Source of the DNA: Exiguobacterium qingdaonense
GTDB lineage: Bacteria; Bacillota; Bacilli; Exiguobacteriales; Exiguobacteriaceae
Direction: 5' to 3'
Assembly: GCF_018617855.1 (NCBI RefSeq)
Contig: NZ_JACSKY010000015.1
Location: 1 to 43,002 of the forward strand
Length of the DNA: 43,002 nt
The number at the start of each line of letters is the position of its first letter. Within the stretch, counting starts at the first letter, position 1. The position numbers and the translations under genes were made by a program. The notes below the pieces were generated by a model. That model was not told where the DNA came from and did not search any database. It saw nothing but the letters and a program-made list of their open reading frames with translations. Shown here piece by piece: positions 23,432-31,730 of this stretch.

Positions 23432-25975
23432 ATGGCTAAGAAGAAACAATTCGTTACTGCAGCGGCAGCGTTCGCAGTAGCAGCATCAGCAGTAGCGCCT
23501 GCAATCACGGCAGACGCAGCAACAAAGACAGTACGTCTTTCATCAGATTATGTACGCGTAGGGGACCTCGACGCGACACTCGACAAAACGTACAACGGTG
23601 GAGAAATTCACTGGTACAAGTCTTCAGTAGACTTGAACAAACTCGGCGTATTCCAAACTGCTAAAGGTTTTGTTAAAGGCCAAGGCATCCGTGTTGAGAA
23701 GCGCGTCCGCGTCTTGAACCACGCACAAGAAATCAAACCGACTTCTGAGTTCGTATTCGAGCAAGGCGTTCCTGTTTCAGGGATCCGCGTTCAACCTGTA
23801 CTCTTCGCTGACGGTAATGAATATGCGAAACCACTCTCAGTAGCTGGATTCAGCACAGATGAAGTTGGAGAGTTCGAAGGAACACTCACTTACGCTAACC
23901 GCGCTTACGGCGTTGTTACGAAAACAGTTAAATACAAAGTAATCAAATCTACTCCTGAAGTAGAAGAAGTAAAACCAGTTGATGTTAATAAGATGGAAGT
24001 TAAATTCAACGGTAAAGTAGATTCAGAAAAAGCTACTTTCAAACTTAAGCGTGGCGCAGTAGTATACCCTGTGACTGTAAAATGGAACGAGGATAAATCT
24101 GTAGCTACATTATCTACAGCCATGGAACTTCCTAAAGGAACTTACACTGTTGAAGTTGGTGGACTTACTGAAGAAATGATTTCTAAAGAAGTTGAAGTAA
24201 TGGAAGAAACGGTTTCTTCTCTTGAAATTTCTTCAGATTCAGTTCAAATTGCTGACGGTAACGTTATTCGTTACAAAGTCTTAAACCAATATGGAACAGA
24301 TATGGAAGTTGATAGTGATACTGCAGGCTTAGCATTTGCAGGTTACAATGTTACTGATAAGTCTTCAGTAACTTTAAATACTGTAGCTAACGAAAGCCAA
24401 ATCGAATTCTCTGACCTTGACGGTGACGGAGCTGAAGTTGGAGACGTTGTTCGAGTAACTCTTACTTATAAAGGTTTGACTGCTCAGAAAAACGTCGTTG
24501 TTACTGAAAATGCTGCTGCTGGAGACTTCGAATTTGGAGAAGTAGTTATTCCAGAAAATCAAAAACGTATTTACGTTGGCGATACAAATGTACAAATCAA
24601 ATATTCACTATTTGACCAATTCGGTAAAGAAATCGAACTTACACCTAACTCTACTGGTGCTGGCGCAATTTCAACAGCTGATGGCGTTACATTTACATCT
24701 TCGAATCTTGATGTTGTAGACCCTGCTGATATCGATACTGATGCAGAAGGTAACTTGATTTTTGAAGCAGGAGATGAGGAAGGTACTGCTACACTTACAG
24801 CTATCATCAATGCAACAGGTGATGTTGCTACTGTGAAGGTGACTGTAGCTGCTGATCCAGCTGTCGACCGCTTCGATGTCGTTGCTCCATCTTCTCTAGT
24901 TGTTCAAGGTGAAGCTATGAAAGTTAAATATGTAGCAGCTGATCAATACGGTACTGCATATGATCTCGAAGACTTTGGAACTGCTGAGCAAAGCCAACTT
25001 ACATTTGTGAGTTCAGATACAAGCGTAGTTGATGCTTCTGCGAACGGTGACATTTCATTCAACGATGATAATGAACTCGTTGTAACGCCTCACGGAAATG
25101 GAGATGTAAAAATCTCAGTTAAGATTGGCACTAAAACAGTCGCTACACTTGACTTGGATGTTCAACCTACTGCTGTCGCACAACAAATCACAGCAGCTAG
25201 CTTCCCTACAGTCTTTGAAGTTGGTTCATCGTTAACACTCGATAACGACGACTTGACAGTAGTTGACCAGTATGGTCGTGAATTTGAAGGACCAATCTCT
25301 GTAAGCTCTGACACAGACGCCGTAATTCAGGACAACGACAATAATACAATCGTTGCTGATGCCGCTGGAACTGCAAAACTTACTATCACAGTCGGTACTA
25401 AAACTTTAGATGTGAATGTTAAAGTAATTAACTCAGCAGATATTAAGAGTTATACTTTAGAGAGCTTCGGTACAATTTATGCAGGAAACACTGATGCGTA
25501 TGACGTAACAGCAATGTTGAATGGCGTAGATGCGGAAGGTAAAAAAGTTGTCTTGGCAGATACTGCTCCAGACTTCATCACGTCTAGCAACACTTCAGTC
25601 GCTAAGGTAGATAATGATGTTGAAGTACGTGGTCTTAAAGAGGGGACTGCAACAATCACTGCTTGGAAAGATGGAGTAAAAGTAGCGTCTGCTTCAGTGG
25701 TAGTGAGTGAAGAAGCACCGTATGCTAAATCAGTCGAGTTCTCAGCAACATCAATCGATGATGCTGTCTCAGCGGATGTAAAATCTATTGTTGATGTACT
25801 TGATCAATATGGAGTAGAAATTACTAACTCAACTTCAATGTACTTCTTCGGTGGAAATGAAATTGATTCGGACGGTAATGTAACTGATGATGATGACTCA
25901 ATCGATGTGGTTGAGACAATCACAGTTGTTACTGGAAATGGACTTTCTAAAACTGCTGACATTACAATCAACTAA
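23432..25975 (+). CDS. S-layer-like major surface protein (847 aa)
   Basis: The start is the ATG at 23432 (MAKKKQFVTAAAAFAVAASA), followed by a signal peptide cut near TADAATKT. Residues about 30-165 form a beta-rich N-terminal part without SLH repeats. From about 175 to the end come repeated Ig-like modules of about 110 residues. Each has a DQYG-type motif: LNQYGTDMEV, FDQFGKEIEL, ADQYGTAYDL, VDQYGREFEG and LDQYGVEITN. A Big_2-like module ends TATITAWKDGVKVAS. The strong promoter, long leader, acidic Ala/Thr/Val-rich product and terminator fit an S-layer protein. Codon use changes near position 23930, from NTC/NTG-rich to A/T-ending, suggesting a mosaic gene. Confidence 0.75.
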   Translation: MAKKKQFVTAAAAFAVAASAVAPAITADAATKTVRLSSDYVRVGDLDATLDKTYNGGEIHWYKSSVDLNKLGVFQTAKGFVKGQGIRVEKRVRVLNHAQEIKPTSEFVFEQGVPVSGIRVQPVLFADGNEYAKPLSVAGFSTDEVGEFEGTLTYANRAYGVVTKTVKYKVIKSTPEVEEVKPVDVNKMEVKFNGKVDSEKATFKLKRGAVVYPVTVKWNEDKSVATLSTAMELPKGTYTVEVGGLTEEMISKEVEVMEETVSSLEISSDSVQIADGNVIRYKVLNQYGTDMEVDSDTAGLAFAGYNVTDKSSVTLNTVANESQIEFSDLDGDGAEVGDVVRVTLTYKGLTAQKNVVVTENAAAGDFEFGEVVIPENQKRIYVGDTNVQIKYSLFDQFGKEIELTPNSTGAGAISTADGVTFTSSNLDVVDPADIDTDAEGNLIFEAGDEEGTATLTAIINATGDVATVKVTVAADPAVDRFDVVAPSSLVVQGEAMKVKYVAADQYGTAYDLEDFGTAEQSQLTFVSSDTSVVDASANGDISFNDDNELVVTPHGNGDVKISVKIGTKTVATLDLDVQPTAVAQQITAASFPTVFEVGSSLTLDNDDLTVVDQYGREFEGPISVSSDTDAVIQDNDNNTIVADAAGTAKLTITVGTKTLDVNVKVINSADIKSYTLESFGTIYAGNTDAYDVTAMLNGVDAEGKKVVLADTAPDFITSSNTSVAKVDNDVEVRGLKEGTATITAWKDGVKVASASVVVSEEAPYAKSVEFSATSIDDAVSADVKSIVDVLDQYGVEITNSTSMYFFGGNEIDSDGNVTDDDDSIDVVETITVVTGNGLSKTADITIN

Positions 25976-25995
25976 TTAAAAGTGATAACAATCGT

Positions 25996-26027
25996 AACTC
26001 CAGGGGACTTATCCTCTGGAGTTTTTT
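25996..26027 (+). terminator. Intrinsic terminator of the S-layer-like gene
   Basis: AACTCCAGGGGA pairs with TCCTCTGGAGTT (one G-U pair), followed by six Ts. Confidence 0.9.
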
Positions 26028-26135
26028 GAATTGTAGGTTATTGTGTGTAGTGCAAAATACATATTGCTCATAGTACTTTTAAATAAATAACTACTAGCTA
26101 TTTAGACATCTTCTCAAAAATATATGATGAGCTAA

Positions 26136-28216
26136 GTTGGTAGTTCCTATTTTTGGAGGGGGAAGGCAAGGAGTAATAAATATCAAGTTGATGGTCCTGC
26201 TCATTGATGGGGAAGACGTTGGCGATTGCTGTAAAAGTGAAATATTTGGTTGAACGAAAACAAGTGCAACCTCAGGAAATCTTTTTAATTTCGTTCACTA
26301 AAAAATCTGCCGAAGAGATGAAAGAGCAAATCTGCGAACGGCTTCATATCCCGGTGGAGGTCAAAACGTTTCATGGTCTAGGGATGGGCTCATTGCCGAA
26401 GGACGGAAAAAAACCTCAAGTCGAGGACGAGTTAAAAACAGTCATTCGTGATTATTGTATAAATCAGTTCTATGAGCACCCTCATCAAACGGCGACTCGG
26501 TATCACCGTCAATACCAACCAGACTTTTATCTGCCAGAATACGATTTGTACTTAGAGCACTTCGGAATCAACCGGAACAATCGCGCCCCGTGGCTCAGTC
26601 CAATCGAGGAGCAGAAGTATCTCGACGGAATGGAATGGAAACGACAGCTGCATCGTGAACACGGAACGAAGCTGATGGAGACGTATTCCTACAATCGGCA
26701 AGAAGGGAATTTGTTAGATCAACTACGGTTGAAGTTATTGAAGCAAGGTGTCGTCTTCCGGGAAGTGGACCCGAAAGTAGTATTCGAAAAGTTATATCGT
26801 ACGAAACAAAAGAGTCATTTCAACGACTTCGTCGATTTTGTGTCGAGCTTTCTTCAATTGTTCAAATCGAACCATTATACGGAGTCTCAATTTGATGTCT
26901 TCGCGCAAAGTTTGAACAAGAAAGACCTATTTCATTATCAACGAGCACTCCTCTTCTTCCGTCTCGTCAAACCGATGTACGAAATGTATGAGGATCATCT
27001 ACGACGAATGAACAAAATTGACTTCAATGACATGATCAACGAAGCGACTTCGATTGTTTCGTCCGATGCCGTCCATTTGCCGTACAAATATATCATCATC
27101 GATGAGTACCAGGATGTCTCCGTCAGTCGTTATCGTCTGATTGAAGCAATACGGAAGAAGACGGCGGCGACCATCCTATGCGTGGGGGATGACTGGCAGT
27201 CCATTTATCGGTTTGCGGGGTCTGATTTGAGTCTGTTCACAGATTTTGAGCGTTATTTCGGGAAGAGTGCTCTATTAAAAATTGAGAACACGTACCGCAA
27301 CTCGCAACAATTGATCGATATCGCTGGTCGATTCGTGATGAAGAATAAGCGTCAAATTCGAAAGAACCTCTCTTCGGGAAAACGACTGACCACACCTGTT
27401 CGCGTGATGGGGATCAAGGGGAAGAACGACTTTGAAGTCGCCTTACGTAGAGCGCTTGATCAAATCGTTCAATCGCATGGTCCGGAGTCGGACGTACTAC
27501 TCGTCGGACGGAACAACTTTGACATCAAGTCAATTGAGGGGAGCGCTTCGTTTCGAGTGAAGCACATGAAAGATGAAGTGCAGGTGATAGACCGGACGCA
27601 TCCGAATCTTCGAATCTCCTTTTTGACGGCTCACCGTTCAAAGGGACTCGAAGCAGAGAACGTCATCTTGATCAATACGGCAAACAGTAAGAATGGTTTC
27701 CCAAATAAAATCATGGATGACCCATTATTGTCATTCGTCCTTCAAAAACAAGAAGAGTTGGAGTTTGGGGAAGAACGTCGTCTGTTCTATGTGGCATTGA
27801 CGCGCACGAAACACACGACGTATGTGCTGACGCCGGATGACCGCATGTCGACGTTTGTCCAAGAGTTGATCAAGGAGCAACAAGTCCCGTATGAAATGGG
27901 GATCGCGGAGGGCAAGAGCATACGGAATAATCCAAAATGCCCTCGTTGTTTAGATGGTCACTTGGTCATTCGTGAACAGACAAACCGAAAGTCAACGTTT
28001 GTCGGTTGCAGTCACTTCCCGGGCTGCGACTATACCGCTAATCATCCGAGCATCATTCATGATCCGATTGTCTGTCCATCATGCAGAGGATATCTTGTGC
28101 TACGGAACGGGAAGAACGGCAAGTTTTATGGATGTTTGAACTTCCCACTCTGTAAACATACGATGGAACGAGAAGATGTGGAGCAGATGAAGCGGGTCGG
28201 GAAGAGAATGAAATGA
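26136..28216 (+). pseudogene. UvrD-like helicase with nuclease insertion and zinc ribbons, 5' end lost and frame broken in Walker A
   Basis: The long frame opens at TTG/ATG 26204-26207 and starts in mid-motif (MGKT). Another frame at 26136-26204 reads RSNKYQVDGPAH and stops, so VDGPA and GKT are the two halves of a Walker A (GPAGSGKT-like) out of register. The rest looks healthy: motif Ia SFTKKSAEEM, motif II DEYQDVS, motif III VGDDWQSIYRF, NTYRNSQQ, AHRSKGLEAENV and YVALTRTKHTTY. A PD-(D/E)XK-like insertion (PDFYLPEYDLYLEHFG, METYSYNRQEG) and two C-terminal Cys4 topoisomerase-type zinc ribbons are also present. Compared with my recollection of full-length relatives, about 100 residues also seem missing before the nuclease part. 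ATPase activity is unlikely. Confidence 0.75.
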
Positions 28217-28222
28217 AGGAAT

Positions 28223-28260
28223 GGGATCGCCGATGGCGGTTCTTTTCTTTTGGAGAAAAT
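28223..28260 (+). terminator. Possible weak terminator
   Basis: CGCC and GGCG around GAT within GGGATCGCCGATGGCGGTTC, followed by TTTTCTTTT. The stem is short. The rest of 28261-28410 shows no gene. Confidence 0.35.
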
Positions 28261-28428
28261 GAGGATGAGGACGTGACGAATCTTGTCGAACGATTGCTTT
28301 TTGATTTTAAATTACTGATTGACTTAAAAATGATAAGTGTCATCCGACGAAAGACCTAGGTTGGTACTATGAAAATGATGGACATGATTTATACAAATTG
28401 ACTAAATACGAAAGCGAGGTCGAAAGAT

Positions 28429-29766
28429 TTGAAACGGTTCGTGACGCAGTTTTCTCTTCTTGCCATCCTATTCCTGTTACTCAGTACATGCTTACCCACA
28501 ACGGCAGCCGCGGCAAGTTTGACGGTTTCTCCAAAAAGCGTGACGTTACAAGTTGGCCAATCCAAAACGGTACAGGTGAAAACGAGTGGTGTGAAAAAAC
28601 CGGTATACGTATGGAAATCTTCGAACACGAAAGTGGCGACCGTGAAGAATGGGAAGATTACAGCGAAAGCGGTCGGAAAAGCGACAATCACAGTCACCGT
28701 CCAAAAGACAAAATTGAAATCGACCATCAGTGTGACGGTCAAACCGAAAAAGCTGAACGCACAAGCAGCGTTCAAGGCAGTCAATCCATCGGTCGCGACG
28801 ATTGAGATGTACGATGCTTCCGATCGACTCACTTCAACTGGGAGTGGATTCGTGACGAAGAAAGGGGAAGTCATCACCAATTTCCACGTTGTTTCGGGTG
28901 AATCGAACCGATACGCGCGCATTCGGTTCGCAAACGGGACTGAAGTCGAAACACTCAAATTGAAGCGCTTCGATGATGCATTGGATTTGGCGATTTTAGA
29001 TGTCCCGTCCCTTCAGTCCATTCCAACATTGGCGACAGCGAAGGCGGGAAGTACAGGATCAACCGTTTATGCCCTCGGGAGCCCGAAAGGTGTGGATAAT
29101 ACAATCACACAAGGGATTCTTAGTAATCGTGAAGTTTTCTTCAGTGGCCAACCTTATCTTCAATTTAACGCCAGTGTGACTCATGGCAATTCAGGTGGTC
29201 CTCTCATTAATGATTACGGACAGGTCATCGGTGTCGTCACATGGGGACTCCCGGATTCACAAAATATGAACTATGCGGTTCCGATTCAAGAACTGGATAT
29301 ATTGAAGTACGGACGTGAAACGATTGCGAATGTGCAAATGCCGACTGAGCCAGAATATGAATTACCTGTCGTATCCGGCAAAGGGGTTACACGAGAACAG
29401 GAATTGAATGATGCGTTTGCGGATGCGGATGTGATTTCGTATGCCTCTGGTGATTTAATTGGTTCTGTTTATGATTTAGAAGATGTCGATACGTTCGTCT
29501 TCCGGACTGATAAGCGAATGACGTTATCTGTGTTCGGGGGATGGATGAACAATCAGCAAGGTGAATACTGGGCGTTCGGTCTATTTGACGCGAACGGTGA
29601 GGCGATTCGTTACAGTGAAGAGTACTCGAATGAAGGGCGTTATTATGGGACGTTAGACCTCGTTATTCCTGCCGGCGAGTATTACTTGGCCTCGTTCCCA
29701 TTATCGGGTTTAGCTGAATCGGAATATCGGAATCAACCGTATCGAATGAGTTATGAATTGAAATAA
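28429..29766 (+). CDS. Secreted trypsin-like (HtrA/S1C type) serine protease with Big_2 and PPC-like domains (445 aa)
   Basis: The start is a TTG at 28429 with GCGAGGT upstream, followed by a signal peptide ending TAAAAS. A Big_2 Ig-like domain (about 30-105, SPKSVTLQVGQSKTVQV, TAKAVGKATITVTV) precedes the protease domain. The catalytic residues are His153 (TNFHVV), Asp186 (ALDLAIL) and Ser255 (HGNSGGPL). There is no PDZ domain and no membrane anchor, unlike typical HtrA. The C-terminal 110 residues are a PPC-like beta domain (DVDTFVFRTDKRMTLSVFGG). It should be an extracellular quality-control or processing protease. Confidence 0.88.
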   Translation: MKRFVTQFSLLAILFLLLSTCLPTTAAAASLTVSPKSVTLQVGQSKTVQVKTSGVKKPVYVWKSSNTKVATVKNGKITAKAVGKATITVTVQKTKLKSTISVTVKPKKLNAQAAFKAVNPSVATIEMYDASDRLTSTGSGFVTKKGEVITNFHVVSGESNRYARIRFANGTEVETLKLKRFDDALDLAILDVPSLQSIPTLATAKAGSTGSTVYALGSPKGVDNTITQGILSNREVFFSGQPYLQFNASVTHGNSGGPLINDYGQVIGVVTWGLPDSQNMNYAVPIQELDILKYGRETIANVQMPTEPEYELPVVSGKGVTREQELNDAFADADVISYASGDLIGSVYDLEDVDTFVFRTDKRMTLSVFGGWMNNQQGEYWAFGLFDANGEAIRYSEEYSNEGRYYGTLDLVIPAGEYYLASFPLSGLAESEYRNQPYRMSYELK

Positions 29767-29775
29767 CGTAGATAA

Positions 29776-29916
29776 ACTCAATTCGATGGGGCGCGCAGGA
29801 TAGGTAGCATCGTATTAGAACAAATAATTGATGGAAAGTATCCGAAACATCCGCTTTTTTTAAGAGAGGATTTAGTGCCTGTGATATTTCAGGAAGGGAT
29901 GAAAGGTTCAAAATAA
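29776..29916 (+). pseudogene. Remnant of a coding sequence (C-terminal fragment)
   Basis: An open frame without start codon or ribosome binding site reads GARRIGSIVLEQIIDGKYP and LREDLVPVIFQEG, then stops at 29914. The pattern recalls the extreme C-terminus of a LacI/AraR-type effector-binding domain (A..I...VLEQIIDGK...P....LR.DLV), but that is a guess from a short piece. It may be the leftover of a deleted regulator. Confidence 0.3.
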
Positions 29917-29937
29917 CACGCAAGAGGAGCGGGAATA

Positions 29938-30099
29938 ATGGAATGGTTCATGTCAATGGATGTCCTCGTGGTGCTCCTTGCTATCGGGTCGATCGTCATC
30001 GGTGCCGTCACGAGTCTAGTCATTCCGATTTTGCTGATTTGGCTGATCGTTCGTTACATGCGGAACAAACAGGTCATGAAAAATGGTCGGAGCGACTGA
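29938..30099 (+). CDS. Small membrane protein (53 aa)
   Basis: The ATG at 29938 follows AGAGGAG at 9-nt spacing. The product has one long or two short hydrophobic helices (residues 8-38, VLLAIGSIVIGAVTSLVIP) and a basic tail (RYMRNKQVMKNGRSD). No family is recognised. Codons are typical of the surrounding genes, and the ribosome binding site is good. Confidence 0.6.
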   Translation: MEWFMSMDVLVVLLAIGSIVIGAVTSLVIPILLIWLIVRYMRNKQVMKNGRSD

Positions 30100-30189
30100 A
30101 GACACGGCAGACTCGCTCCAAAGACGGGGTTTGAACGATTTAAGGTTCATGGTCTAAACGGCAAGCAATCCATTATATGCTTGGTCATC

Positions 30190-30217
30190 AGACGAACTCG
30201 AGAGGGTTCGTCTTTAA
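30190..30217 (+). terminator. Intrinsic terminator
   Basis: AGACGAAC (30190-30197) pairs with GTTCGTCT (30206-30213), then TTAATT. It lies 90 nt after the 53-aa gene. The rest of 30218-30430 holds no gene that I can see. Confidence 0.65.
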
Positions 30218-30444
30218 TTATGTAGTAAATTGTCATTTTCTGTCGAACGAAATCTACTATTCGGACACAATTATTCCCATTTTCCCTTAAATGCAAACGA
30301 GAAGTTTGTTACAATATCATTACATGGTTGTTAGATATTAGGTATTCCTTCACATATACCCCATCCTCACACGTCCTGCTTCCACATATAGTGAAGCGAA
30401 CGTGGCATCCTGTAACCTACCATATTCGTTAGGAGCTGTGTCCA

Positions 30445-30597
30445 TTGAACGATGTTCTCTTCTATATTTTATTGTTGCTGGCGCTTCCGACCCTCGGTTT
30501 TGTCTTACATTCGTCCGTCGTCTTGTCTCGGTTCGTGAAACAACGACTCCATCGTCGTTTTCCATTCATGGAGCACTTGTCGCTTCGCTCGAAGTGA
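30445..30597 (+). CDS. Small membrane protein (50 aa)
   Basis: TTG start at 30445 with TAGGAG 8-9 nt upstream. The product is one hydrophobic helix (residues 3-18, VLFYILLLLALPTLGF), then a basic amphipathic tail (SRFVKQRLHRRFPF). A longer frame on the same strand (30402-30704) lacks a ribosome binding site and is less convincing. Function unknown. Confidence 0.5.
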   Translation: MNDVLFYILLLLALPTLGFVLHSSVVLSRFVKQRLHRRFPFMEHLSLRSK

Positions 30598-30750
30598 TGT
30601 CGTCTCGAAAAAAATTGCCACGATCCTCTCTATCAGTTACATTTTGCGAGGCGCAGAGGTTTTTTTCGCATGCCCTCGAGCACATTCATTCCCATAATAT
30701 TTAAAAGTCGGACATCGTCATGATGCCCCTTATGCTAAGGTGAAAGGGTA

Positions 30751-30830
30751 AGACTTCACTGATAATGGCAAAACTACGCGAAAGCGAGTGACGCAAAGCT
30801 ATAGGGCCTGTAAAATGGCAGCCAGTTTCC
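30751..30830 (+). promoter_or_regulatory. Cyclic di-GMP-I (GEMM) riboswitch
   Basis: The conserved core is present in order: ATAATGGCAAAAC (30762-30774), a GCGAAAGC tetraloop stem (30778-30785), GTGACGCAAAGC (30788-30799), GGGCCTG (30804-30810) and AATGGCAGCCAG (30814-30825). This matches the c-di-GMP-I aptamer, with a GNRA-type tetraloop docking into its receptor. The gene's ribosome binding site (AAAGGAGG, 30831-30838) follows at once and no terminator is visible. Control is therefore probably at translation initiation; the direction (on or off) cannot be read from sequence. Confidence 0.92.
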
Positions 30831-30846
30831 AAAGGAGGTTCGTCTC

Positions 30847-31614
30847 GTGAAGAAATTCTTCGCAGGGGTTTTGGTATTGTTGTTCGCACTGATTGTGGTG
30901 CGGCCTGCCGTCGCGGATGCGGCGAGCGCGCGTGTCGACACACGAACGGGGAAAGTTGACGTGTACATCTCAAACAAGGACAGAGGATCGTTCAAGTTCG
31001 AGGTGCGACAAGGCAAGCAGGTCCGTACTTACGATGTCTATAAAGGGAAGAATCATTTCAACGTCAACTTTGGGAATGGGGATTATACATTCACGCTCTA
31101 CCAGTCATCGGACGGCAAACGCTATAAACGCGTCTATGGGCTCCAAAAGACGGTCCGCCTCGTCCATTCGACTGCGCCGTACCTCCATTCCACCCAAAAT
31201 GTCTCCATCGATTCTGCGACGTCGCGTCTCGCCTCGTCGTTGTCACGTTCATCTTATTCCACTTCGACGCAAACGCTCGTGACGAGCCGTCACGTCAACC
31301 GACTCGTTGACTATGACGACAACAAGCTCATGAAGCTCTCATCTACTTATCTGCCGAACAACGCCGACACGATTCGGACGAAGCGGGGGATCTGTTATGA
31401 CTTCGCTTCGTTGAACGCCGCGCTCCTTCGTGCGCAAGGCATCCCGACCCGTCTCGTCATGGGGACGGCGAAAGGTGTTACCGGCTATCATGCGTGGAAT
31501 GAGGTGTTCGTGAACGGTAAGTGGCGCGTCATCGATGTGACGCGTGACGTGACCGAGCGACGGACGACGACGTACCGTAGCGCCTCAGACTATCGTGTCA
31601 CACTCTATGACTGA
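30847..31614 (+). CDS. Secreted transglutaminase-like cysteine protein under c-di-GMP control (255 aa)
   Basis: GTG start at 30847, 8 nt after AAAGGAGG. A signal peptide (MKKFFAGVLVLLFALIVV, cut near ADAAS) is followed by a beta-rich N-terminal domain (about 25-95) and a transglutaminase-like core. The catalytic triad residues are Cys183 (KRGICYDFASL), His215 (GYHAWNEV) and Asp230 (VIDVT). Members either crosslink or cut peptide bonds. The aptamer upstream ties its production to c-di-GMP, the biofilm signal. The next gene encodes a giant adhesin, so it may modify, crosslink or release that surface protein; this is inference. Confidence 0.88.
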   Translation: MKKFFAGVLVLLFALIVVRPAVADAASARVDTRTGKVDVYISNKDRGSFKFEVRQGKQVRTYDVYKGKNHFNVNFGNGDYTFTLYQSSDGKRYKRVYGLQKTVRLVHSTAPYLHSTQNVSIDSATSRLASSLSRSSYSTSTQTLVTSRHVNRLVDYDDNKLMKLSSTYLPNNADTIRTKRGICYDFASLNAALLRAQGIPTRLVMGTAKGVTGYHAWNEVFVNGKWRVIDVTRDVTERRTTTYRSASDYRVTLYD

Positions 31615-31623
31615 ACGACGACC

Positions 31624-31656
31624 AAGGTCCCTTCTCGAGAAGGCGACCTTTTTTTG
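31624..31656 (+). terminator. Intrinsic terminator between the transglutaminase and adhesin genes
   Basis: AAGGTC (31624-31629) and GACCTT (31645-31650) enclose the inner stem CTTCTCGAGAAG; about seven Ts follow. It should at least attenuate read-through from the riboswitch transcript into the adhesin gene. Confidence 0.8.
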
Positions 31657-31730
31657 GTGTTCTCTTTGAGGCGAACCTCCTCGTTCCACGTTTGTGATGT
31701 CTGCAAACAAAGACATAGGAGGAAACGTAC

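Noticed and set aside
30402-30704. 100-codon open frame on the plus strand
   Set aside because: No ribosome binding site. The overlapping TTG frame at 30445 has one and encodes a proper membrane helix.
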